The translations under genes were made by a program, and so were the position numbers. A stretch of 7,885 bases of DNA, from assembly GCA_020200615.1 (NCBI GenBank), contig JAIVIH010000293.1:1-7885 (forward strand). The letters are read 5' to 3'. This document shows, piece by piece, positions 1-6,288 of this stretch; within the stretch, counting starts at the first letter, position 1, and each line of letters starts with the position of its first letter. The notes below the pieces were generated by a model. That model ran no database searches and had not been told where the DNA came from. It was given only the letters and a program-made list of their open reading frames with translations. The stretch is from Actinomycetota bacterium. Its GTDB lineage: Bacteria; Actinomycetota; Acidimicrobiia; Acidimicrobiales; AC-14.

Positions 1-2028
1 ACTCACCCCACGGGCCTGTGGAACTGGCTGACGACCATCGACCACAAGAAGTTGGGGATCCTCTACTCGGTCACGGCCTTCGTGTTCTTCCTCATCGGCG
101 GCATCGAGGCCCTGCTCCTGCGCCTGCAGCTGGGGTCGCCGGAGAACACCGTGCTCAGTCCGGAGGCCTACAACCAGGTCTTCACCATGCACGGAACGAC
201 CATGATCTTCCTGGTCGTCATGCCACTTTCGGCCGGTCTGGCCAACTACCTGGTACCGCTCATGATCGGCGCCCGGGACGTCGCCTTCCCCCGTCTCAAC
301 GCCTTCAGCTACTGGGTCTTCCTCGTCGGTGGCATGTTCATGTACTCCAGCTTCTTCCTCGGGGGGGCTCCCAACGGCGGGTGGTTCGCCTACGCGCCGC
401 TGTCGCGCGACCTACCCGGCCACAACATGGACTTCTGGGTCTTCGGGCTCCAGATCCTGGGCATCGCCTCGCTGGCGGGCGCCATCAACCTGATCGTCAC
501 CATCATCAACATGCGGGCGCCGGGCATGAGCCTGTTCCGGATGCCGGTCTTCGTGTGGATGACCCTGGTAGCTCAGTTCCTGCTGCTGTTCGCCATGCCC
601 GTCATCACCGTGGCCCTGTTCCTGCTGATGTTCGACCGTCTCTTCGGGGCCAACTTCTTCAACACCCAGGCCGGGGCCGACCCGCTGCTGTGGCAGCACC
701 TGTTCTGGCTCTTCGGCCATCCGGAGGTCTATATCCTCATCCTTCCAGCCATGGGGGTGGTGTCGGAGGTCTTACCCGTCTTCACCCGGAAGCCGCTGTT
801 CGGCTACCAGGTGATGGTCATCTCGGGCATCGCCATCGGCTTCATGGGGTGGGGCGTGTGGGCCCACCACATGTTCGCCACCGGCCTCGGTCCCGTGGCC
901 ACATCGGCATTCTCGGCGTCGACCATGTTCATCGCCGTGCCCACGGGGGTGAAGATCTTCAACTGGCTGTCGACCATCTGGAAGGGAAAGGTGCGAATAA
1001 CCTCGCCCTTCCTGTTCGCCGTGGGGTTCGTCACCATGTTCACCATCGGCGGCCTGTCGGGCGTCACCCACGCCGTCGTGCCGTCCGACACCCAGCAGAC
1101 CGACACCTACTACATCGTCGCCCATTTCCACTACGTGCTCTTCGGAGGAAGCATCTTCGGCCTGTTCGCCGGGGTCTACTACTGGTGGCCGAAGTTCACG
1201 GGGAAGATGCTCTCGGAGCGCCTGGGCAAGGTCCACTTCTGGCTGATGATGATCGGGTTCAACCTGACCTTCGGCCCGTTCCACATACTCGGGCTCCAGG
1301 GCATGCCCCGCCGGGTGTACACGTACCCCGAGGACCGGGGCTGGGACTTCTGGAACTTCGCCGCCACCATCGGGTCGTTCATCATCGCCCTCTCGGTGCT
1401 GGTCTTCATGATCAACGTCCTGCGTACCCGAAAGACGGCTCGGGTCGCCGAGGACCCGTGGGACGCCCGCACCCTGGAGTGGAGCATCCCGTCGCCACCG
1501 CCCGAGCACAACTTCGACGTAATCCCCCTGGTGACCGCCCGTGACGACTGGTGGCACCAGAAGTACGAGGAGGACGACGAGGGCAGGCCTGTACTGCGCC
1601 AGCGGTCGGAGGCCGAGGAGGAAGCCGAGACCACCGAGGTGCTGGCCAAGGGTGTTGAGGAAAGCGCCGGGGGGAATGGCCAGGGGTCGGGCGAAGACCC
1701 AGACGATGCCGGCTCCGAACATGCCGAAGACGAGCCCGCCGACGCCGGCGAGCCCCACGCCGACGCCCACACCGACGAGCACGGCCACATCCACATGCCG
1801 TCGCCGTCCTACTGGCCGCTGGTGGCGTCCCTGGGCCTGGCCATCATCTGCTACGGCCTGATCTACCGCACTTGGGCCGTGGCCGTCCTCGGCGGTGTCT
1901 GGATCCTCGGCAGCCTCTACGCCTGGGCCCTCGAGCCGTCCACCGCGCCTGAGGAGCCCGAGCCCGAGCTTTCGAGGTCAACCGACCTGGAGCCTGTGTC
2001 CCAGGGCTCGGGAGGTTCGGAGACGTGA
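1..2028 (+). CDS. ctaD: Cytochrome c oxidase subunit I (aa3-type, A1 class), 5'-truncated, with C-terminal extension
   Basis: Catalytic subunit of the terminal oxidase: reduces O2 to water at a haem a3-CuB centre and pumps protons across the cytoplasmic membrane. The frame is open from base 1 (THPTGLWNWLTTIDHKKLGILY), so the true start lies upstream; the TTG at 52 falls inside conserved sequence and is not the start. Numbering from codon 1, I see haem a ligand H64 (TMHGTT), D-channel D93 (ARDVAFPRLN), CuB H240 and cross-linked Y244 in GHPEVY with E242 (A1 class), CuB H289/H290 (WAHHMF), K-channel K318 (PTGVKIF), and H375/H377 (VAHFHY) for haems a3 and a. The spacings 240-289 and 290-375 match the Rhodobacter enzyme. 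After the usual 12 helices comes an acidic linker ending in a His cluster (about residues 585-598) and two more helices (about 604-643). It ends in a GTGA overlap with subunit III. Confidence 0.97.
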   Translation, partial: THPTGLWNWLTTIDHKKLGILYSVTAFVFFLIGGIEALLLRLQLGSPENTVLSPEAYNQVFTMHGTTMIFLVVMPLSAGLANYLVPLMIGARDVAFPRLNAFSYWVFLVGGMFMYSSFFLGGAPNGGWFAYAPLSRDLPGHNMDFWVFGLQILGIASLAGAINLIVTIINMRAPGMSLFRMPVFVWMTLVAQFLLLFAMPVITVALFLLMFDRLFGANFFNTQAGADPLLWQHLFWLFGHPEVYILILPAMGVVSEVLPVFTRKPLFGYQVMVISGIAIGFMGWGVWAHHMFATGLGPVATSAFSASTMFIAVPTGVKIFNWLSTIWKGKVRITSPFLFAVGFVTMFTIGGLSGVTHAVVPSDTQQTDTYYIVAHFHYVLFGGSIFGLFAGVYYWWPKFTGKMLSERLGKVHFWLMMIGFNLTFGPFHILGLQGMPRRVYTYPEDRGWDFWNFAATIGSFIIALSVLVFMINVLRTRKTARVAEDPWDARTLEWSIPSPPPEHNFDVIPLVTARDDWWHQKYEEDDEGRPVLRQRSEAEEEAETTEVLAKGVEESAGGNGQGSGEDPDDAGSEHAEDEPADAGEPHADAHTDEHGHIHMPSPSYWPLVASLGLAIICYGLIYRTWAVAVLGGVWILGSLYAWALEPSTAPEEPEPELSRSTDLEPVSQGSGGSET
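2010..2015 (+). promoter_or_regulatory. Ribosome binding site of subunit III gene
   Basis: GGGAGG lies 9 nt before the GTG at 2025, inside the last codons of ctaD. It supports the GTG start that overlaps the ctaD stop codon by 4 bp, so the two subunits are probably translationally coupled. Confidence 0.6.
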
Positions 2029-2705
2029 GCGCTCCCACCACCACGACGGGCACGGACACGCCCAACGCCGCTGAGGGATCCCACACCGAGGTGCAGCCCG
2101 GTCATCCGCCCACGTCGACCGGGCTCAGCCACGAGAAGGTCGCGATCTGGGCTTTCCTCGGCTCCGAGTGCCTGCTCTTCGGGGCCCTCATCTCCACCTT
2201 CCTGCTGTACAAGGGCCAGGACGTAGCGGGCAGCATCAAGCCGTCCGACGTCTACGACATCCCCTTCACCTCGGTCAGCTCCTTCATCCTGCTCATGAGC
2301 AGCCTGACCATGGTGCTGGCCCTGGCCGCCATCCAGAAGGGCGACCACCGCGGCACCCGGGTGTGGCTGCTGACCACCGCCCTCCTGGGCGCCTCCTTCG
2401 TGGGCGGGCAGGTCTACGAGTTCACCGTCTTCATCCGGGAAGGCCTCACCCTCAAGACCAACCTCTTCGGCAGCAGCTTCTACGCCATGACCGGCTTCCA
2501 CGGGGCCCACGTAACCCTGGGCGTGCTGATGCTCCTGTCTCTGTTCAGTATGTCGCTGAAGGGTCGCCTGCCGGCGGAGAAGGCCGAGCGTCGGAGACTC
2601 CTCCGGAGACGGGGACGGCCGACGCCGACCCTGGTCCCGTCGTCAAGACCTCGCCCGAGGAGGGCGGCACCACCCACGACCACCCCAGCGAGCTTCAGTA
2701 CATAA
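2025..2705 (+). CDS. ctaE: Cytochrome c oxidase subunit III, C-terminal helix lost and replaced by out-of-frame tail
   Basis: Non-catalytic core subunit of the haem-copper oxidase. It stabilises subunit I and proton uptake in the membrane. Family sequence runs from the soluble N-terminus through four helices (about residues 38-62, 82-104, 113-134, 152-176), with the conserved Glu in FLGSEC and the hallmark GFHGAHV at 157-163. The short actinobacterial/Bacillus form normally has a fifth helix containing a YWHFVDxVW-type motif. Here the family sequence stops at AEKAE (residue 188, base 2588) and continues as an Arg/Pro/Thr-rich tail to residue 226, typical of GC-rich DNA read out of frame. The missing helix is not encoded in any frame downstream. 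The GTG start is backed by the GGGAGG site and the overlap with ctaD. Identity is sure; whether the product works is doubtful. Confidence 0.9.
   Translation: MSAPTTTTGTDTPNAAEGSHTEVQPGHPPTSTGLSHEKVAIWAFLGSECLLFGALISTFLLYKGQDVAGSIKPSDVYDIPFTSVSSFILLMSSLTMVLALAAIQKGDHRGTRVWLLTTALLGASFVGGQVYEFTVFIREGLTLKTNLFGSSFYAMTGFHGAHVTLGVLMLLSLFSMSLKGRLPAEKAERRRLLRRRGRPTPTLVPSSRPRPRRAAPPTTTPASFST
2586..2597 (+). other. Probable deletion scar between subunit III and subunit IV
   Basis: Subunit III family sequence ends near 2588 in one frame. Subunit IV-like sequence starts at about the same place one frame back (-1). A single-base indel would not explain this, because no frame of 2589-2690 encodes the expected fifth helix, a stop for III, or an ATG/GTG/TTG start for IV. 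The simplest reading is loss of roughly one helix plus the intergenic junction, either in the organism or in the assembly. The exact breakpoint is inferred. Confidence 0.6.
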
Positions 2706-2953
2706 AGGTCGCCCTGGTCCTCGCTGCCATCACCCTGGGCGAGGTCGCCGTCTACTACGTCGAGTCGCTGGAAGGCCTACTCGTACCCATCCTGATCGCC
2801 ATGTCGGTGGTCAAGTTCGGCCTGGTCGTGCTGTGGTTCATGCACCTGCGCTTCGACAGCCGCCTGTTTCGCCGTCTGTTCCTGACCGGCATCTTCCTGG
2901 CCCTGTTCTGCTACATGATCTTCCTGACCAGCCTCCACGTCTGGAGCCGGTAG
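2588..2953 (+). pseudogene. Cytochrome c oxidase subunit IV (COX4_pro/CtaF-like), start codon missing
   Basis: Small accessory subunit of bacterial caa3/aa3 oxidases. After an acidic N-terminal stretch (ASETPPETGTADADPG) and THDHPSELQY come three helices: KVALVLAAITLGEVAVYYV, a middle one ending in VVKFGLVVLWFMHLRFDS, and LFLTGIFLALFCYMIFLTSL. The K-x(n)-WFMHLRFDSRLF motif is characteristic of the family. No ATG, GTG or TTG occurs in this frame between about 2360 (inside subunit III) and the ATG in the second helix (about 2801), so the normal start is gone. It could be made only as a truncated product or by a -1 shift from subunit III. The stop is TAG at 2951, 7 nt before ctaG. Homology is clear; calling it broken depends on the assembly being right. 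Confidence 0.75.
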
Positions 2954-2960
2954 CCCGCCC

Positions 2961-3827
2961 ATGTTCGGGGATGTGACCCGGGCCGGACTTCCCGGTTGGC
3001 ACCTCCACCCCGACGTCTGGCTGCTGCTGGCCCTCCTCGAGGGTGCCTACCTGCTCGCCCTGCGGAGGCATGCGGCTCGCACCGGCGAGGGGGCGGCCCG
3101 GCCGGCCCAGATCGTCTTGTTCAGCGCCGGGGTGGCCACCCTGTGGCTGGCCTCGGACTGGCCCGTGCACGACCTGGGCGAGGGCTACCTGTACAGCTTC
3201 CACATGGTGCAGCACCTGTTGCTGACCCTCGTGGCCACGCCCCTTCTGCTCCTGGGCACGCCCCCCTGGCTGGCCCGCCGCCTGCTGTCGCCTCAGTGGC
3301 TGATGAAACTGGTGCGGGGGATCAGCCGGCCGGTGCCCAACCTGGCCCAGGCCAACGTCATCCTCATCCTGAGCCACTGGCCGCTGGTGGTCGACGCCAC
3401 CCTGCGCCACCACCCGCTGCATTTCGTGGCCCACGCCGTGCTCATCGGGTCGGCCATCCTGCTGTGGTTGCCGGTGGCGAGTCCCCTGCGCGAGGTGCCG
3501 CGGATCGCCCCTCCGGCCCAGATGCTGTACCTGTTCCTCCAGACCATCATCCCGACCGTCCCGGCCTCGTTCCTCACCTTCGGCAAGAAGGCCCTGTACC
3601 CGATCTACGAGTCCTTTCCCAGGCTGTGGGGCATCTCTGCCGTCGGAGACCAGCAGGTGGCGGGGCTGATCATGAAGATCGGGGCGGGCGCCTACCTGTG
3701 GACGGTCATCATCGTGATCTTCTTCCGCTGGTACGCCCGCGAGGAGGCGAAGCCCGACGACGTCCTGCTGTGGAACGACGTCGAGCGCGAGCTGCGCCGG
3801 CTGGAGCGCCCGGAGGGCGCCCGCTAG
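2961..3827 (+). CDS. ctaG: Cytochrome c oxidase assembly factor CtaG (caa3_CtaG family)
   Basis: Integral membrane protein of the caa3_CtaG family, which in Bacillus is needed for caa3 oxidase assembly and is thought to help CuB insertion. It is unrelated to the Cox11-type protein also called CtaG. At 288 aa it has normal length, with about seven hydrophobic segments (near residues 18-35, 48-64, 76-96, 130-145, 150-173, 190-212, 236-257). Family signatures are visible: SDWPVHDLGEGYLYSFHMVQHLLL, SHWPLVVDATLRHHPLHFVAH, and near the C-terminus GDQQVAGLIMKIGAGAYLW. Several His and Met residues sit near membrane edges, which fits a copper-related role. The ATG lies 7 nt after the subunit IV stop, so it belongs to the oxidase operon; no strong Shine-Dalgarno sequence is visible, consistent with coupling. 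The C-terminal tail is charged and cytoplasmic-looking. Confidence 0.93.
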   Translation: MFGDVTRAGLPGWHLHPDVWLLLALLEGAYLLALRRHAARTGEGAARPAQIVLFSAGVATLWLASDWPVHDLGEGYLYSFHMVQHLLLTLVATPLLLLGTPPWLARRLLSPQWLMKLVRGISRPVPNLAQANVILILSHWPLVVDATLRHHPLHFVAHAVLIGSAILLWLPVASPLREVPRIAPPAQMLYLFLQTIIPTVPASFLTFGKKALYPIYESFPRLWGISAVGDQQVAGLIMKIGAGAYLWTVIIVIFFRWYAREEAKPDDVLLWNDVERELRRLERPEGAR

Positions 3828-3832
3828 GAGCC

Positions 3833-3855
3833 AGTAGGTGCTTTTAGCATCTATT
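3833..3855 (+). terminator. Possible weak hairpin after the oxidase operon
   Basis: Arms 3833-3841 (AGTAGGTGC) and 3847-3855 (GCATCTATT) pair over 9 bp with two G-U wobbles around a 5-nt TTTTA loop, starting 6 nt after the ctaG stop. No T-run follows. It could be a weak terminator or processing site at the operon end, or a binding site with partial dyad symmetry. The rest of the 122-bp gap (3828-3949) holds a GC-rich palindrome at 3898-3909 and no convincing promoter. Confidence 0.3.
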
Positions 3856-3940
3856 GAGAGTAAGTGCCGGTCATGAGGAAACTGTGCGGAACACAGAGCG
3901 CGGCCGCGCGCCGGCGGGAGCCCAGGTCGCCCTACGCACA

Positions 3941-3945
3941 GGAGG
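3941..3945 (+). promoter_or_regulatory. Ribosome binding site that sets the TTG start of the Ig-like protein
   Basis: GGAGG within AGGAGGT lies 4 nt before TTG 3950 and 16 nt before ATG 3962. It therefore favours the TTG and rules against the more distant TTG at 3854, which would add 32 residues with no signal-peptide character. Confidence 0.6.
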
Positions 3946-3949
3946 TCCA

Positions 3950-4546
3950 TTGCGCAAGCACATGCCCCTCGGAGCGTCGGTCATAGCCGCCGTCGCCCTG
4001 TTGGTGACCGCGGGTCCGGCCTTCGCTCCCCACGTTGCGCAGATGCAGGTCAACCCGGGCACGGCCAAGCCCGGCCAGGAGGTGTCCGTCTTCGGGCCGC
4101 GGGGATACGGGAAGACGAACCCGGTTGAGGTCCGCTGGGACGCAGTGGACGGCCCCGTCCTGGGCACCTTCCAGCCCAACTCGGAGGGCTTCGCCATGTG
4201 GGGCCCCGGCACCATCACCATCCCCGCCGACGCCAAGCCCGGTAACCACACCCTGTTCGTCACCCAGAAGCTAGAGAAGGACGAGAGCCACATCCGCGGC
4301 GTCCCCGTCCGGACCGTCATCCAGGTGAGCGACGCCAACGGGGCCGTGCCCGTCGTCGGCGAGCAGGGCAACCAGGTGGTGCCGAGAACGGCCACCCTGC
4401 AGGAGGACGAGCCCGTGAGCGCGGGCGCTCTCGCCCTGGTCGCCCTGGGTGCGGCGGGCGTGGCCATGTTCGTCGCCGGGATGGCGGCGCTGGCCGCCGG
4501 CCGCCGTAGCCCGGAGCAGACGCCCGAGCGGGTGAGCGCCCGATGA
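3950..4546 (+). CDS. Membrane-anchored extracytoplasmic protein with Ig/IPT-like domain
   Basis: From the TTG start this is a 198-aa protein. Residues 1-26 form a signal peptide (MRKHMPLGASVIAAVALLV... ending AFA before PHVAQ). Residues about 30-128 look like a bacterial Ig/IPT-type beta-sandwich: VNPGTAKPGQEVSVFG opens it, followed by VEVRWDAVDGPVLGTF and a TITIPADAKPGNHTLFVTQ ending. A short linker leads to one membrane helix (about 158-184) with a positive GRR stop-transfer and a short cytoplasmic tail. The protein should sit outside the membrane, held by its C-terminus. No catalytic motif and no Cys are seen, so a structural or binding role is most likely. It overlaps the next gene by ATGA, and both proteins share the same topology, which suggests they act together. 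I do not recognise a named family. Confidence 0.75.
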   Translation: MRKHMPLGASVIAAVALLVTAGPAFAPHVAQMQVNPGTAKPGQEVSVFGPRGYGKTNPVEVRWDAVDGPVLGTFQPNSEGFAMWGPGTITIPADAKPGNHTLFVTQKLEKDESHIRGVPVRTVIQVSDANGAVPVVGEQGNQVVPRTATLQEDEPVSAGALALVALGAAGVAMFVAGMAALAAGRRSPEQTPERVSAR

Positions 4547-6201
4547 GGGCCCGCGGAGCGCGCCGAGCGGGCATGGCGGCCCTGCTGGCGGCCATGGTCG
4601 CGGCTCAGGGTGGTGCCTTGGCCGCCGACGAGCCGGTGGTCACCAAGGCCTTCAACGTCACCGGTGACGACCTCGCCCCCACCCGGACCTACTCGGCCCC
4701 GGCCATGGCGGTCGACCCCAACAACTCGATGAACATCGTGGCGTCTACACCCGAGTTCCGGAGTAAGACCTGCAAGCTGATGCGGTCAAGCGACGGGGGC
4801 CGCACCTGGAGGATCCTGGACCAGAGTCCGAACCTGGAGTCGTACCCGTTCTGCTTCCACACGTCGGGCACGCAGTACCAGACGAACGTCGCCTTCGGCC
4901 GGAACGGGACGCTGTACTACGCCCTCACCGGCTACGACAACAACGACTTGGGGGCGGCCGATCCTCACGGGGGCGTCTACGGCAACCTCAGCGTTCTGCT
5001 GGCTCGCTCGACCAACCTCGGTGAGAGCTGGGAGACCACCCTCGTCCGCAACAGCCGGGGCAAGGTGGGGGCCGAGGGCGAGAACAACCGCCCGGTGACC
5101 GGCCTGGCCGTGGACACCAAGAGCGGTAACGACGACATCGTCTACGTGGGCTGGCAGAAGAACGCCCCGGCGGGGGTGACGCCCGCCCCGGTGGGCCACG
5201 CCATGATGGCGGTGTCCACCGACGGAGGCAGGAGCTTCGGCGAGCCGGTCAAGCTGGCGGGCGAGTACTTCAAGGACAAGCCCGATCCCAACGCCTACGG
5301 GGGCGGGGCGCCCCAGCTGGCGGTGGACAACGAGGGCACCCTCCACGCCGCCTTCTTCGGGAGGACGACGGTTCAGGGCGGTCCGCCCGTCAACGCCATC
5401 CTCGTCTCGAGCACCAGGGACCGGGGCAAGACGTTCACCGTCACCGAAGCGGCGCCGCCGAGCCCGTACTACCTGCCCCTGATCATGACGTGGAACCCCG
5501 AGGGCGGGAGGCGGGGCAGCCTTCACCTCGTCTACGAGGACAAGATCGGCGCGGAAGCGGGATTGAGCGACCGTGACATCTTCCACAAACGGTCCACTGA
5601 CGGCGGCAGGACGTGGACTGCGCCGAAGATGATCAACGACGACAACCCCAACAACCTGCCGGGGACGGGATCGCACCTCCAGGTGAACCCCAACATCACG
5701 GTCGCGCCCAACGGCCGTCTGGACGCAGCCTGGTGGGACTTCCGGGACGACACCGGCGGCTTCACCAACGACGTCTACTACGCCTTCTCGGAGGACAACG
5801 GTGCGACGTGGTCCAAGAACTACCGGATCACCGACCGCTCGATCGACAGACGGGTCGGCGTGTGGAGCAACGGCTACGACATGCGGACCCCGGTGGGCAT
5901 CGCGTCCACCAACGAGCTGGCAGTGGTCGCCTACGACGACACCCGCAACACGTTGAAGGTGGGCGAAGGCCAGGACATCTTCTCGGCCGTGGTGCAGCAC
6001 GAGGTCCTCGGTTCCGGAGCCAACGACGCCGCCCGCTACGTGCTGGCCGCGCTCGTAGGCTTGGCCGCGGTGGGCTTGATCCTGCTGGCCGTTAGCTTCG
6101 CCGCCGGGCGCCGCACCCGCTCGGAGGAGCCCCGGCCTGCTCCACGTGACGACCGGACGCCGGCCCCGGCGGATGCCGACCGGAAGGTGGGTACCAGCTA
6201 G
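4543..6201 (+). CDS. Membrane-anchored six-bladed Asp-box (BNR/sialidase-fold) beta-propeller protein
   Basis: A 552-aa protein with a signal peptide (residues 1-27, ALA before ADEP), a large extracytoplasmic domain, one C-terminal helix (about 497-521) and a charged, Pro-rich cytoplasmic tail after AGRR. Six Asp-box motifs recur every 60-74 residues: SSDGGRTW 82-89, STNLGESW 156-163, STDGGRSF 225-232, TRDRGKTF 291-298, STDGGRTW 351-358, SEDNGATW 416-423. This is the spacing of a six-bladed sialidase-type propeller. Two Cys (77 and 104) could form a disulfide. I see no FRIP motif or clear Arg triad, so sialidase activity should not be assumed; a binding or scaffold role is equally possible. 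The ATG overlaps the upstream stop (ATGA), so the pair is coupled. The TAG stop is formed at the insertion-sequence boundary, but the encoded C-terminus looks unchanged by that event. Confidence 0.85.
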   Translation: MRARGARRAGMAALLAAMVAAQGGALAADEPVVTKAFNVTGDDLAPTRTYSAPAMAVDPNNSMNIVASTPEFRSKTCKLMRSSDGGRTWRILDQSPNLESYPFCFHTSGTQYQTNVAFGRNGTLYYALTGYDNNDLGAADPHGGVYGNLSVLLARSTNLGESWETTLVRNSRGKVGAEGENNRPVTGLAVDTKSGNDDIVYVGWQKNAPAGVTPAPVGHAMMAVSTDGGRSFGEPVKLAGEYFKDKPDPNAYGGGAPQLAVDNEGTLHAAFFGRTTVQGGPPVNAILVSSTRDRGKTFTVTEAAPPSPYYLPLIMTWNPEGGRRGSLHLVYEDKIGAEAGLSDRDIFHKRSTDGGRTWTAPKMINDDNPNNLPGTGSHLQVNPNITVAPNGRLDAAWWDFRDDTGGFTNDVYYAFSEDNGATWSKNYRITDRSIDRRVGVWSNGYDMRTPVGIASTNELAVVAYDDTRNTLKVGEGQDIFSAVVQHEVLGSGANDAARYVLAALVGLAAVGLILLAVSFAAGRRTRSEEPRPAPRDDRTPAPADADRKVGTS

Positions 6202-6221
6202 CTACTTCGACCTGAAATAGT
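6201..6221 (+). repeat. Left terminal inverted repeat of the IS
   Basis: GCTACTTCGACCTGAAATAG plus T matches the reverse complement of the right end at 18 of 21 positions (mismatches at repeat positions 9, 10 and 18). Its first base supplies the G of the TAG stop of the upstream propeller gene. Confidence 0.75.
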
Positions 6222-6288
6222 CGCCGTTGTCCTGAGGGCGTGATGGTGACCCTCGTCGATGGCCCTCCTGTTCGACCGCTCTCAGCCC

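Noticed and set aside
18..1544. 508-codon open frame on the plus strand overlapping subunit I
   Set aside because: It is a shifted-frame reading of ctaD: Arg, His, Gly and Pro-rich, with no membrane helices or family motifs. Such frames stay open because of the very high third-position GC.
772..1794. Long minus-strand frames opposite ctaD (also 2838-3950 and 4786-6000)
   Set aside because: They are antisense to clearly conserved genes, have skewed low-complexity composition and no recognisable domains.
2577..2600. Programmed -1 frameshift joining subunits III and IV
   Set aside because: No classical slippery heptamer is visible, and a frameshift would not supply the missing fifth helix. Deletion or assembly error explains more.
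2168..2953. A 261-residue protein starting at GTG 2168 and including subunit IV
   Set aside because: Its first 140 codons are an out-of-frame reading of subunit III; only the part after about 2588 has family sequence.
3898..3909. 12-bp GC palindrome GCGCGGCCGCGC
   Set aside because: Expected by chance in DNA this GC-rich; no T-run and no paired operator copy nearby.
3854..3949. N-terminal extension of the Ig-like protein from TTG 3854
   Set aside because: The added 32 residues are polar and would bury the signal peptide, while a good ribosome site directly precedes TTG 3950.
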